Below, in pieces: positions 16,033 through 26,300 of a stretch of DNA of 64,000 nucleotides. The DNA comes from Niastella caeni (GTDB lineage Bacteria; Bacteroidota; Bacteroidia; Chitinophagales; Chitinophagaceae). The notes beneath the pieces were generated by a model. That model was given only the letters and a program-made list of their open reading frames with translations, was not told the DNA's origin and made no database searches. The first letter of the stretch is position 1. Every line of letters starts with the position of its first letter. The stretch spans positions 1 to 64,000 of the forward strand of contig NZ_STFF01000003.1 in assembly GCF_004834005.1 (NCBI RefSeq). The letters are read 5' to 3'. Position numbers and translations under genes: made by a program.

Positions 16033-16371
16033 ATCTGATGGTTTAATAGTGAATGAATCAGTTGCCGGTTTCCTAATGGTTACCGGTTTCCGGTTCCCAG
16101 GGCTTAATGCGGAAAGCTGCTTTTTAGACAACCTACTAATTATTCGAGCGCTGGTAACAGGCAACTGGTACCCGGTAACAGGTAACTGGTAACTTACTTA
16201 GTTCATCAACAGAGAAGGTTAGTTGGGTGGGAACTCAATAGATTAAAGCTACTAACTCTAAAGCTTCGACACAAACGTAGTTTTACTGATTTTAATTTGC
16301 TAAACCCGGAATGCTAAACCTATATCAGCGAACCCTTTTTGCTTTTTGCGTTCTGCGTTCGGCTTTAAGCG
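16033..16371. repeat. Word-repeat intergenic region
   Basis: 339 bp without a gene. Two blocks of a local word: GGTTACCGGTTTCCGGTTCCC near 16077-16097 and GGTAACAGGCAACTGGTACC near 16149-16168 with further GGTAAC/ACTGG copies to 16195, as mutually inverted sets. A second word, seen on the minus strand as AACGCTTAAAGCCGAACGC at about 16354-16372, begins at the stop of the GLPGLI gene; a related word lies at 20068-20152. Confidence 0.6.
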
Positions 16372-17115
16372 TTAAAAGGTATAACGGTCCAATTCTTTTA
16401 AAGCTCTTTTTGCAGAGGCCTCTTTCCACCAGCCAGCTTCCTTATATTTCCTGCTAAGTATATCGGCCAGTTCATTTTTGCTATACTGTTTACTTTTCTT
16501 CACGGTTGGCGGGGCTATTGTCGATTCGTCGAGACTGGCCAATTCAATCTTTGTAGCAAACCAGGTAGTGAAATAGCGTGGAATGGCCAGTCCCAGGATC
16601 ATGCCCGGCAAACCTGAAAAGAATTCGGGTCCGCCTTGCGGAATGATCTCCGGGCAATAAAACGCTACTACATATACACTGTCGTGAATAATGCCGATGG
16701 CTTTGCGGCATTCAAAGCCGGCAATCTTCCTGATCTCATTGCCTATCTTCCATTTTATCGGGCGCACACTGTCTTCAATGATGTATGCTTCGTTGATGAA
16801 TGTTTGTTTTGCAATCGTCTTCCGGGTATCGAGATCGGAATACACACTGTTGTCATTAGGGTGTGATGTAAGCGTTCCTTTGCGGCCGGGCAAATATAAT
16901 AACTGGTTATTGGAGAACACCAGTTCCCGGTACAGAATATCAAATTCCGGCAGGCTGGCAATCCAATTGCTGCGGGCCCGGTCGGCATCTGTATAGATCT
17001 TTTTATTATCCTTTCTGATCTCATATTCAATTTTGCCACGGGTAATAAAATCCTGCGCCTGTGTATTTTCTGAAATTATTAGCCAGCAAAAACTTATAAG
17101 CAGTAACTGTTTCAT
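16372..17115 (-). CDS. GLPGLI family protein
   Basis: Exported protein of 247 residues with a signal peptide ending ENTQAQ. It has the family signature GLPGMILGL near residue 175, preceded by IAGFECRKAIG and VAFYCPEIIPQGGPEFF. GLPGLI proteins are of unknown function but are often encoded next to TonB-dependent outer-membrane proteins, exactly as here: the receptor-like gene ends 6 bp upstream, so the two are probably cotranscribed. Probably periplasmic. Confidence 0.88.
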   Translation of the reverse strand: MKQLLLISFCWLIISENTQAQDFITRGKIEYEIRKDNKKIYTDADRARSNWIASLPEFDILYRELVFSNNQLLYLPGRKGTLTSHPNDNSVYSDLDTRKTIAKQTFINEAYIIEDSVRPIKWKIGNEIRKIAGFECRKAIGIIHDSVYVVAFYCPEIIPQGGPEFFSGLPGMILGLAIPRYFTTWFATKIELASLDESTIAPPTVKKSKQYSKNELADILSRKYKEAGWWKEASAKRALKELDRYTF

Positions 17116-17121
17116 ACTTAA

Positions 17122-19917
17122 TTATTTTATACTTTTTGAAAAGTTCCAGGTCATGGTCAACAGCCAGTAACGTTTAATCACCAGGCGGTTCGATTCAGAT
17201 ACATTGCTGCCGTATACATATCGACGGTATCCATTATTGTTATTAAGGAGATCGTTTACCGAGAATTTTACCAGCGCCTGGTCGTTCTTCAGAAATTTCT
17301 TTTGTATAAAGGCATTCCATTGAATGTTATTAATCCTGGAATTAAAAGAAGCGTTCTTAGGCTGAAAATTGAAGCTGCAATCGCTGGTTACTTCCATGTG
17401 CCACGGTAAGTATATGGTTGCATCTACCTCGTGGTTATGGGAAATGCTTTGCGTGTTGGCGCGGCCGGGAATATCAGACCAGCCAAATATATTACTTATG
17501 GTGCCTTTATAACTGGTATTCATTACATTCTTCCAGTCATGCGTGAGCGAAAACGTAGCATTTAAATTAGCGCTTTCATTCTTTATTTTTTGATCATTCT
17601 GAATGGTATAATAACCATTTTTACTGGCGGAAAAATTTATCGCCGGTTTCAGGTTGTACTTTTTGTATTGCCAGCTATAATTAATATTACTGTATATATA
17701 TGGAATACTATTGAGGTTGATATATTGGCTGGTGGTGCGGTTCTGTGCATCGGTAAATATTCTGGAGGCAACGCTGTTGGCGGTATAATTGAAATTAACA
17801 TTTGCATTCAGGGACTTACCTTGTACCCAGTTTGCTTTATAAAAATACAGGTGACCGCTGTGCCTGAAACCCGGTTGCAGATCGGGGTTACCTATTTGCG
17901 AATGCAGCCTGTTGCTGCTTCTTCGCAAGGGTTGCAGTTGTTCAACCGTTGGCTGCACGGTTTCTCCTTTATACGAAAAGTTAAGTGTAAGCCCTTGTTT
18001 GGGCTTGAAGTTAAAGGTGGCCTGTGGTGCGAAATTGGTAAAGCGGCGGGTATGTTGGTCGTGCAGATCATTATTTGTTTGTGTAAACCCGGTAAAAAAA
18101 ACATTACCACCCAGTGTGGCTGTTGCCTTTTTCATGATGTATACCAGCGAGCCGCCGGTTATATGGGTGGTGGCGTTAAAGGTATAATCATTGCTAAGCG
18201 TATCTACCCGCTCGGTAAATTTATCATTTACATTGTTCAACGTATTAAAAGTATTGCCCGAGACATTGTTTTTCCAGCCATATTCCACTGCCAACCGCCA
18301 TGATTTACCCAGTTGTTCAGTGTAACTCATTTTAGCCGCATACGTTTCCTGCGAGTTAATGCTTTTTTGCACCTGGTTCAGCGTATCGGCGTTCCGGTAA
18401 ACACCCGAGGTTGGGTCAAAATAATTATTGGCGGAATAGTTATAGGCATCCCCCGATTTGTTATTGTATTCCTGCTGAACCGCCAGAGACAGTGTTCTGC
18501 CTTCCTTTCTGAACTTACGCTGGTATTGAATATTGCTGCCGAACCTTTTATTGCTGAAATCGTTCTGGCTTGTATGTTCACTGTTGTTTACCTGGATACC
18601 TTTTTGATTCGTTGATCCGGAAAAGCTGGCTCGGCTTTCGCTGGTGTTACCAAAGTTGCCATTGGCCGATACTTTGATAACCGTGAACGTATCGAGTTTA
18701 AAAGTAAAACTGCTGCTGGCCTTTTGCATAAAGCTGTACGTCTTTTCCTGGCTTTCGCTTGCATTGGAAAAAGAAGTACCATCAGGCAAAACACTTAAAT
18801 AGTTGTTGTTCTGCCAGCCGGTTGCATTGATCTGTTTAACCCGATAATTACCGACCAGTTTCTGTTTATCGTAATTCCATTTTTCTGAATAATGCGCCCC
18901 GCCCGATTGTACCGATGGCAAACCATTGCCACGATAATTCTCCCCTTCCCAATCGCTGTTCGAGCGAATCATGATGCCGCCGGTGCCATCGTCAATGATC
19001 TCATAGTCCTGCGTTACATATTTGCTCATTTCATTATAAGACAGATCCTGCTTACCGGTTTTTGATGACAACCCGAATACAGACATTTTCCGGGTGCCAT
19101 CGAACAGGGCGCCCATGGCTTCGTGGTGGTAATAGTTTTGGCCATCGCTGCCGGCAGATAATTTGCCGAAATAGCCGTTCTTGCGGTTCTTCTTTAATTT
19201 CAGGTTAACGGTTTTGGTGCGGGTGCCATCATCGATGCCGGTAAACTTCGACTTTTCGCTTTTATCATCATACAACTGTACTTTGTCTACTGCATCCGCC
19301 TGCAGGTAACGCGCTGCCAATGCCGGATCGTCGGAAAAAAATTCATCACCGTCTACTAAAAGCTTTTCTACCACTTGCCCCTGCGCGATGATCTTTCCAT
19401 TTTTTTCTACCTGAAAACCCGGCAGGCGTTTAAACAGCTCTTCTACATTGGCACCGGGCTTCACCGCAAAGCTATCAGCCGTGTATTCCAGTGTATCGCC
19501 ACGCATTCGTATCGGCAAGCCTGCCCGTACTATAACTTCCTGTAACAGGTCGGCCTTGTTGACCATATGAATGGTTTGCAGGTCTATATGGGAAGTATCG
19601 GTAATGGTTATCTCCTGCAGATGATCGGCCATTTTCGGATAGGACACCATCAGGGTGTACCGGCCCGGTGGTATGCTGGTGAGCTCAAAATTACCGCCTC
19701 TATTGGTGCGCACCGATTGATACAACGTGGAATCTGCCAGGTTAATTAATGCAACGATGGAGTAATGGAGATTTATATGTTCTGCGGTATCTGCTATCTT
19801 GCCTTTGATGGTATTCCCCGGTTGCCCGGGCTTTTGAGCAAATACAGGCAGGCAAAAGAAAAAACATAGCACTGCAAGCAGCATCGTTTTGGTAGTCGGC
19901 CATACTGGGTGTGTCAT
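17122..19917 (-). CDS. TonB-dependent receptor-like outer membrane beta-barrel protein
   Basis: Protein of 931 residues. It has a signal peptide, a carboxypeptidase-regulatory-like beta-sandwich at about 35-115 (GKIADTAEH...GGNFELTSIPPGRYTLMVSYP), a plug-like region (NVEELFKRLPGFQVEKNGKIIAQGQVVEKLLVDGDEFF, about 165-205) and a long barrel of the OMP_b-brl_3 type rich in alternating aromatic strands. This subclass pairs with GLPGLI proteins rather than SusD. Likely imports or exports a peptide or other small ligand across the outer membrane; the ligand is unknown. First gene of a two-gene unit with the GLPGLI gene. Confidence 0.85.
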   Translation of the reverse strand: MTHPVWPTTKTMLLAVLCFFFCLPVFAQKPGQPGNTIKGKIADTAEHINLHYSIVALINLADSTLYQSVRTNRGGNFELTSIPPGRYTLMVSYPKMADHLQEITITDTSHIDLQTIHMVNKADLLQEVIVRAGLPIRMRGDTLEYTADSFAVKPGANVEELFKRLPGFQVEKNGKIIAQGQVVEKLLVDGDEFFSDDPALAARYLQADAVDKVQLYDDKSEKSKFTGIDDGTRTKTVNLKLKKNRKNGYFGKLSAGSDGQNYYHHEAMGALFDGTRKMSVFGLSSKTGKQDLSYNEMSKYVTQDYEIIDDGTGGIMIRSNSDWEGENYRGNGLPSVQSGGAHYSEKWNYDKQKLVGNYRVKQINATGWQNNNYLSVLPDGTSFSNASESQEKTYSFMQKASSSFTFKLDTFTVIKVSANGNFGNTSESRASFSGSTNQKGIQVNNSEHTSQNDFSNKRFGSNIQYQRKFRKEGRTLSLAVQQEYNNKSGDAYNYSANNYFDPTSGVYRNADTLNQVQKSINSQETYAAKMSYTEQLGKSWRLAVEYGWKNNVSGNTFNTLNNVNDKFTERVDTLSNDYTFNATTHITGGSLVYIMKKATATLGGNVFFTGFTQTNNDLHDQHTRRFTNFAPQATFNFKPKQGLTLNFSYKGETVQPTVEQLQPLRRSSNRLHSQIGNPDLQPGFRHSGHLYFYKANWVQGKSLNANVNFNYTANSVASRIFTDAQNRTTSQYINLNSIPYIYSNINYSWQYKKYNLKPAINFSASKNGYYTIQNDQKIKNESANLNATFSLTHDWKNVMNTSYKGTISNIFGWSDIPGRANTQSISHNHEVDATIYLPWHMEVTSDCSFNFQPKNASFNSRINNIQWNAFIQKKFLKNDQALVKFSVNDLLNNNNGYRRYVYGSNVSESNRLVIKRYWLLTMTWNFSKSIK

Positions 19918-20151
19918 GGGTTACTATTGGGCTGTTCCAAAAATATGGTTCTGCCTGATGTTTCACAACCCGTACGCCTACCGGTTATCAGAAATAGATT
20001 TTTCTTAACTTATCAGCAAATTATCCTATGCAAGGATAATAATTGTATACAAGACAAGAATGCTCAACGCCTAATGCATAACGCTTAACGCAAAATACCA
20101 AAAAAATCAGGATATCTGCAGATTAGCGTTTAGCATTCCGCGTTTGGCGTT
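19918..20151. repeat. Inverted word repeat, likely terminator of the GH43 gene
   Basis: AACGCCTAATGCATAACGC at about 20068-20086 and TTAGCGTTTAGCATTCCGC at about 20124-20142 are imperfect inverted copies; the second merges with the stop codon of the GH43 gene at 20152. No gene in the gap. Confidence 0.55.
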
Positions 20152-21825
20152 TTAATCATCATTTCCTTTACTTTCAAAAAAACTGAACACAGCCTTATTA
20201 GAAGTGGGCGCTCCGTTTGATGTAGCATACATAGCGTACATGCAACCTACAAATCCACCCGCTGTTTGAGTGCTCAGAAAACTGGCATCTACTCCATCTT
20301 TCAGTAAACGCCATTGATTGCTGCTTTTTTCTGCATAGTAAAAAGCGTATTTATGTCCGTTGACCTGTATTTTCAATTGCAGCGGCAGCTGATTGCTTGT
20401 TTGTATTTTTTGCGATACCAGCAATTGCGGCTGGCCGCCTGTTGCACCAGGGCCTTTGTATAATTGCACAATAGGCTGGTTATTGTCGACCGACTGGCAA
20501 AGGAAGTAATAATGCAGTTCATTCTGAAAAACCAGCAAACCGGCCTTTTCCTGTTGACTGGCAGGGTTAAACGATAAAGTAGTGGTGGCAAACCCTCTTA
20601 CATGCGATTGCCTGAAACCAATAAATGCCGGATTACTTTTATCAGCAACGGTAACCGGCTTAAGCTGCAACGTAAGCAAACCGGTTACGCTGTTAATATG
20701 ATACCAGGGCTCGCGCACGGTACGCAGGAACTGATACCGGTTGTTTAGGGCCGTGCTTTTAAAATTATCCTTGAAATGAAAATCACTGCTATAGGGCAAT
20801 GGATTTTGGGCAACAGCTCCCACAACGCTTACTTTACCTGGCACAGGTTCACTGCCGGAAAGGATCACCGGCCAGCCATCTTTCCACTCCACCGGCGCCA
20901 TAAAGGTTTCGCGACCGGTGTTGTAATGCGCTGTGGCATATGGCCGGCAACCCAGGAATACGGCATACCAATTACCATCGGCAGCGGTCACCAGGTCGGC
21001 ATGGCCGGTTGAGGTAACGGGCCGTTTTCTATTGGCGTCTAAATGCCGCTGGGTTAAAATGGGATTGCCTTTGTAAGATTCGTAAGGTCCTTCCACTTTC
21101 TTGCTTCTGAATACTACGGCGGAATGATCAAAGCCGGTGCCCCCTTCGGCGCATAACAGGTAATAGTATCCGCTGTATTTATAAATATGGGGTCCTTCTA
21201 TCCAGATTGGTTTTTTGCTAATATCGGTACCACCATTGATCAGTAATTTTTCCTCCCCCTTTGTTTGCAGCGTGCTTAGGTCTATTTCGTGCATCCTGAT
21301 GGTGCGGTGGCCTTCATATAAAGGCTTATTATCCGGCGCTACACTATTGTAAACGATGTACGCTTTTCCATTATCATCAAAAAATAGCGATGGGTCAATA
21401 CCATTGACAGCCGGTAAGTAAACCGGATTACTCCATGCGCTTTTAGGGTTCTTTGTAGTTATGATGAAGTTGCCGCCTTTATCAACGTGGGTACAGGTGA
21501 TGTAATACGTGCCCTTATAAAAGCGGATAGAAGGCGCATACAATCCGCGCGATACCCCTGCCCCATCGAGGTCCAGTTGTTCAGGCCGGTCCATGGCAAA
21601 ACCCAATTGCTCCCAATTTACCAGGTCGGTGCTGTGAAATACCGGCAAACCAGGATAATAGGCAAAAGTGGAATTGACCATATAATAATCATTGCCCACG
21701 CGGCAAATGGATGGATCGGGATAGAAGCCGGCTAATACCGGGTTGCTGATCTTTGCTGTCTGTGCTATGGTGCATTGGCAGAAGATGACCAGGCAGGCGA
21801 TCGTTTGATAAACTTGTTTTTTCAT
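20152..21825 (-). CDS. Glycoside hydrolase family 43 (beta-xylosidase/arabinosidase-like)
   Basis: Secreted glycosidase of 557 residues. The start at 21825 gives a signal peptide (MKKQVYQTIACLVIFCQCTIAQ). The five-bladed GH43 catalytic triad is visible: general base Asp37 (GFYPDPSI), pKa-modulating Asp144 (GIDPSLFF) and general acid Glu210 (WIEGPHIYK). The C-terminal 190 residues (from about DNFKSTALNNRYQFLR) form a beta-sandwich typical of GH43 xylosidase/arabinosidase C-terminal domains. Probably cleaves xylo- or arabino-oligosaccharides in the periplasm; the specific subfamily cannot be fixed by eye. The SusC/SusD pair encoded divergently 1.5 kb away may supply its substrate. Confidence 0.9.
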   Translation of the reverse strand: MKKQVYQTIACLVIFCQCTIAQTAKISNPVLAGFYPDPSICRVGNDYYMVNSTFAYYPGLPVFHSTDLVNWEQLGFAMDRPEQLDLDGAGVSRGLYAPSIRFYKGTYYITCTHVDKGGNFIITTKNPKSAWSNPVYLPAVNGIDPSLFFDDNGKAYIVYNSVAPDNKPLYEGHRTIRMHEIDLSTLQTKGEEKLLINGGTDISKKPIWIEGPHIYKYSGYYYLLCAEGGTGFDHSAVVFRSKKVEGPYESYKGNPILTQRHLDANRKRPVTSTGHADLVTAADGNWYAVFLGCRPYATAHYNTGRETFMAPVEWKDGWPVILSGSEPVPGKVSVVGAVAQNPLPYSSDFHFKDNFKSTALNNRYQFLRTVREPWYHINSVTGLLTLQLKPVTVADKSNPAFIGFRQSHVRGFATTTLSFNPASQQEKAGLLVFQNELHYYFLCQSVDNNQPIVQLYKGPGATGGQPQLLVSQKIQTSNQLPLQLKIQVNGHKYAFYYAEKSSNQWRLLKDGVDASFLSTQTAGGFVGCMYAMYATSNGAPTSNKAVFSFFESKGNDD

Positions 21826-22056
21826 TTGGAGTGAGTCGTTGGATGCCAAAAATACAAAAGAAGTAGGAAGTAAGAGGTAAGAGGTAAGAAGTAGGAAATA
21901 CGAGAAAAAAGATGGCAATGAGGCTATCCATTTTGCGGGTATTGGTCTCCTGTGCATCGTTCAGGAACAGTTCCCAGGCATGTGCCCTGTTTTTGAACCT
22001 TACAATTATTTTTAATACAAAATATCCGCTATGTGGTTTTTGTAAAAAAATTAAAA
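21826..22056. other. Intergenic region with AAGTAAGAGGTAAG words
   Basis: About 230 bp. A run of GAAGTAGGAAGTAAGAGGTA words occupies 21857-21898. It could be read as an N-terminal extension of the GH43 frame, but the repeats and the lack of a signal sequence argue against that. Nothing else is recognised. Confidence 0.45.
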
Positions 22057-22091
22057 TACCCGTGCCACGGTTCTAAACCGTGACACGGGTA
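22057..22091 (-). terminator. Hairpin terminator downstream of small exported-protein gene
   Basis: TACCCGTGCCACGGTT and AACCGTGACACGGGTA form a 16-bp stem with one mismatch and a three-base loop. It follows the minus-strand gene that stops at 22115; on the minus strand it is followed by an A/T-rich stretch. Confidence 0.75.
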
Positions 22092-22114
22092 AACATTCAT
22101 TTTATGAAAATCAA

Positions 22115-22369
22115 TTAGCGCAACCAGAGGATCTTGCCATACTTTGTAGGCTTGTATTGCTGTGTTGCTTCATCAAAATAATAAGTGCAGATAGAAAAGT
22201 GATCCCATTCACAAATGTAATCGTAGCCTTCAATCCCGGCAGGATAATAATTATCGCCGTACTTGTAATATTGAGGCACCGCGGTCTTTGGCGCTTTTGA
22301 AGAAGCGATAGCTGCAACAGCGGCGATGATAATTGCGGAGGCATGCAGGATAATAGTTTTTTTTCTCAT
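22115..22369 (-). CDS. Small exported protein (DUF6520-like?)
   Basis: 84-residue protein with an N-terminal hydrophobic segment (IILHASAIIIAAVAAIASS) that looks like a signal peptide, followed by a tyrosine-rich, Cys-pair-containing region (YKYGDNYYPAGIEGYDYICEWDHFSICTYYF). This layout resembles DUF6520-type small proteins of Bacteroidota, but the match is loose. Function unknown. It has its own strong terminator downstream. Confidence 0.55.
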   Translation of the reverse strand: MRKKTIILHASAIIIAAVAAIASSKAPKTAVPQYYKYGDNYYPAGIEGYDYICEWDHFSICTYYFDEATQQYKPTKYGKILWLR

Positions 22370-22434
22370 AGAAAGATTATTAAGGTTTTATAATAATCTA
22401 AATGTACGGAAATAACCCATATGCACAATCGCAT

Positions 22435-22893
22435 TTATAAATCTTTGTATTTAGCTTTTTTTAGCAACCTGAAGCAGGCGCCTTCTGCTTCCGGGTTATC
22501 GGCCAACAGCGGCTGCAGCCTGTTCCAGCGGGTAATTATTTTATTACTATCCCTGCTTAAACTAAACAACACTTCCCCCTGCTTAAAATCCTCCGAACCG
22601 TCGAGATACTTGTTATACATCACGTCTACTCTGGAAGAATCACCTGAAAGTGTAGTCAACAATTTGATATAGGTTGTTAACCCGGTTATTTCCAACGTTC
22701 CCCAGCAGGTATCATTTTGTTGCGTAACCGATAACTCCCATTGCATGATCTTGTTAATGCCTGTAGCCGTAGGTACCGGGTCTTCGTGAAAAGTATAATC
22801 CCCTACCCAATCAGAACAATGAATGAATGTATTGGTTTTTGAACAGGAGAACAGAATGAACAGAAACAATGGTACAGCTACAATTTTTTTCAT
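22435..22893 (-). CDS. DUF5991-like lipoprotein
   Basis: Lipoprotein of 152 residues with signal peptide and lipobox LFSCS (Cys16-17 region). Mature segment WVGDYTFHEDPVPTATGINKIMQWELSV, GTLEITGLTTYIKL, DVMYNKYLDGSEDFKQGEVLFSLSRD and the C-terminal RWNRLQPLL resemble the DUF5991 family pattern. Function unknown; probably attached to the periplasmic side of a membrane. Monocistronic by appearance, 65 bp upstream of the small exported-protein gene on the same strand. Confidence 0.65.
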   Translation of the reverse strand: MKKIVAVPLFLFILFSCSKTNTFIHCSDWVGDYTFHEDPVPTATGINKIMQWELSVTQQNDTCWGTLEITGLTTYIKLLTTLSGDSSRVDVMYNKYLDGSEDFKQGEVLFSLSRDSNKIITRWNRLQPLLADNPEAEGACFRLLKKAKYKDL

Positions 22894-23233
22894 AGAGTCA
22901 GTTTCTCTTTTGGTTACCGGATGCCAGTTCCTGAGTTATTAAGTTATTGGGTTATTGAGTTAATGAACTTAATAACTGGTCATCTGAGGTTATTGATAAA
23001 GGGGCAAAATTTTCCGATGGTTGGGTGGGGTAATTACAAATGCTGATTAATTATAATAGAAGCATTGTATGGTTATGCCGGCAATTTCATTATTTCTCCG
23101 TTACCCGCTCCTGATTTTTCGGCGTTGTGGAAAAATTAAGGGACCAATGGCCGGATACCTTCGATTTTCAGCAGCGCTGTTTTAGCCCTTAAATGTTTTA
23201 TGTGCAACATATGACAATCCGTTGTACATCATA
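22894..23233. repeat. Divergent intergenic region with AGTTATTGGGTTATTGAG words
   Basis: Gap between the DUF5991-like gene and the SusC gene. GAGTTATTAAGTTATTGGG lies at about 22933-22951, partly mirrored by GAACTTAATAACTGG at 22965-22979. The same word family recurs between SusC and SusD (26375-26443). The remainder has no gene; it must carry both divergent promoters, but no consensus match is convincing. Confidence 0.5.
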
Positions 23234-23249
23234 ACGGAAACGTTTCCGT
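23234..23249. promoter_or_regulatory. LacI-family-type operator palindrome
   Basis: ACGGAAACGTTTCCGT is a perfect 16-bp palindrome 78 bp upstream of the SusC start. Its GGAAACGTTTCC core is the classical half-site arrangement for LacI/GalR-type regulators. No LacI-family gene is in the window. The first SusCD pair has no sigma/anti-sigma genes, so repressor control is the likely mode (inference). Confidence 0.6.
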
Positions 23250-23326
23250 AAATAAACCGAAGTTTATATATGAAATTAACTTAAAATTACTGTCTTGCTT
23301 ATACACCTATAACAAATCAAATTGCT

Positions 23327-26300
23327 ATGCCTACAGCCAAACTAACGATTGCCGTATTGGTGATGTTTTGGTCTACTGTTGCCTTTGCACAAAACAAAAC
23401 CTTCACCGGTAAGGTTACCAATCTGCAACGCGCCCCTATTGCAGGGGCCTCCGTTCAAATCAAGAATAGTGAAGTTACCACGGCCACTGCCAACGATGGC
23501 AGTTTTACCATTTCAGCACCCGGCGATAAAGTGGTGCTCGTATTTTCCTCCATTGGTTTTGAAAAGAAGGAAGTGTTGGCCACAGCCGGCGTTCCGGTCG
23601 ACATTCAGTTGAGAGAAGAAGTACAGGTTTTTTCAGATGTGGTGGTGGTTGGGTATGGCACCCAGCGCAAAAACGAACTGACTGGCTCTGTTGCTTCTAT
23701 CCGCAACGAAAAGCTGCGCGAAATGCCCGTCGTAAGTGTTGAGCAGGCTGTTTCGGGTCGACTGGCCGGCGTACAGGTACAACAAACTTCCGGTCAGCCG
23801 GGCGCAGGCATCAGCGTACGCGTGCGCGGGGTATCGTCCATTGCCGGCGGTAATGAACCGCTGTACGTTATTGACGGTTTGCCGCAGTTCAATGATGATG
23901 TACGCGGCGCGAATGGACTGGCTACCATCAATCCATCCGACATTGAATCTATTGAAGTATTAAAAGATGCCTCTGCAACGGCCATTTACGGTTCACGCGG
24001 CGCTAATGGCGTGGTAATGGTCACTACGCGTACTGGCCGGGCCGGGCAAGCGCGTATTATTTTTGAAAGCTCTGCCGGCATGCAACAGGTGCGCAAAAAG
24101 CTGGAGCTGATGAATGCCGACGAGTATGTTGATTTTGCCAAACGCTATTACACCAATTCCGGACAGGCTTTACCGGCCGACCTTGCTGCCTGGACGCCCG
24201 GCGTTAGTACCGACTGGCAGGATGAAGTGTTTCGCACTGCATTACTTACCAATAACAACTTAAGTATCTCCGGAGGCAACGATAAAACCCGCTATTACAT
24301 TTCTACCGGTTTTACCAGTCAGCAGGGTATCGTTCGCAACAGCGGTTACAAACGCGGTTCGCTTCGGCTGAATATCGATAGCAGGTTGAATGATCGCTTT
24401 TCCATTCAATCGCGCATGACCGTTTCCCGCGCCAAACAAAATGGCTTCTCCCCTTCTGTTGGTGATAATACGCGCAACTTTGGTAAATCAGGTATCGGTT
24501 CCGTGATGCGTGCCGTGAGTACCGTTCCGGTAAGAAATGCCGGTGGAACGTATTCAGATGTTACGCCCTTTACCTTTAATGGTATCGATGCCGAGAACCC
24601 GGTAGCCATGGCCGATGAAGTACTTGATCAGAATACCACTACGCGTATTCAGGGAGGTGTTGATTTTAAAACCATCATCATAAAAGGGTTGACCAATACA
24701 ACCCGGTTGTCTGCCGATTTCTATCATATCCGTCGCGACCTGTATTTCCCACGCATCTTACCGCGCCTGGGAAACAATATCGGGTCGGCGGAACTGGGCA
24801 ATTATGATAAAACCTCTTTGCTGGCTGAAGATTTTCTCGAATATAAATACAATTTCTCTCAGCTATCATACATCGAAGCCATTGGCGGGGTTTCTTTTCA
24901 GAAGGAAAGGCTTAACACGATCGACCTCGCAGCATCCGGCTTCGGCACCGATCAGTTGAAGAACTATAATTTCAACTCAGCCAACTCAGTAAGCAAACCC
25001 AATACTAACGTAGTAGAAAATACGATCCTGAGCGCCTTTGGCCGCGTACGGTTGAATTTGAAAGATAAATACATGTTCGCCGCCAGTATTCGTCGCGATG
25101 GCGCTTCTGTATTTGCCGAGAATAACAAATACGGGGTGTTCCCTTCTTTGTCTGCCGCCTGGCGTATTTCGGAGGAACCCTTTTTGCAGAAAGTTATCTG
25201 GGTATCGAGCCTGAAACTGCGGGCCAGTTGGGGACAAGCGGGTAACCCGGCCATCAGACCCTATCAATCATTATTGTTGGGACAAACCGTGAATACCGGT
25301 CAGGGCGCCGGCACCGGTTTGGCGGTGGGATTAGCGCCTACCTTTCCCAATCCTAATTTGAAATGGGAAACCACTACGCAAACCGATGTCGGTTTTGACG
25401 CCGGTTTCATGAATGAGAAATATCGCATCACGTTCGACTATTACGTTAAAAAAACCACCGATCTGCTGGCGCTGGTGCAATTACCACCAAGTGCCGGTGT
25501 AGGCGCGGGTATTGGCTCAGGCCCTGGCCAGATCATTGACAACGTAGGCGAAGTGGAGAACAAAGGTTGGGAATTAACATTGGGAGCGAATATTCTGAAC
25601 ACCAGCGACTGGACCATCGCAGTTGATGTAAACCTGTCGCAGAACAAGAACAAGATACTCAAAACAAAAGACGGCAAAGATATTCCCACCATTGCCGGCG
25701 GGAACGATGCCTCCGGTTCTAACAGTATTATTCGCGTGGGCCAGCCCCTCTCTGCCTTCTATGGACCTAAATTCATTGGCATGGATAAGGACGGCGTGGC
25801 TTTGTATGAAAACCTGAACGGTGATAAAGATGCCACCGGCCGCGACCTCATCAATGCCCTGGACAACCAGATCATCGGCAGCCCCTACCCCGATCTGTAT
25901 TATGGCATCAACCCAACGATCCGGTATAAACGATTCACATTATCATCTGTATGGGCCGGCGTAAGCGGTTCAAAGATCAACAATGCCGCATTGTTCGATA
26001 TGACCGTACCTTCTCCGGTGGGCCAGTACAACAAGTTAAGAGCTGTGAATGATTTTTATCCCACGCCCAGCCTTACGGTGAGTAACTACCATTTCCGTAG
26101 TGACCGGTATATGGAAAACGGTTCGTTCTTCAGGTTGCGCAACATCAGGCTGGATTACAACATTGACCTGAAAAGCAAAACGATCAGGAACCTGAATGTG
26201 TATGTGAGCGCGCAGAACCTGCTTACTATTACCGATTACTCAGGGTACGATCCCGAAGTGAACACCTTTAATGGAAATGATCGCAGGCAGGGTGTAGATC

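Noticed and set aside
16033..16164. N-terminal extension of the uracil-DNA glycosylase frame
   Set aside because: The added 44 residues are encoded by intergenic GGTAACAGG-type repeats and do not resemble the family.
21826..21957. N-terminal extension of the GH43 frame
   Set aside because: It reads through AAGTAAGAGG repeats; the inner ATG at 21825 gives a normal signal peptide.
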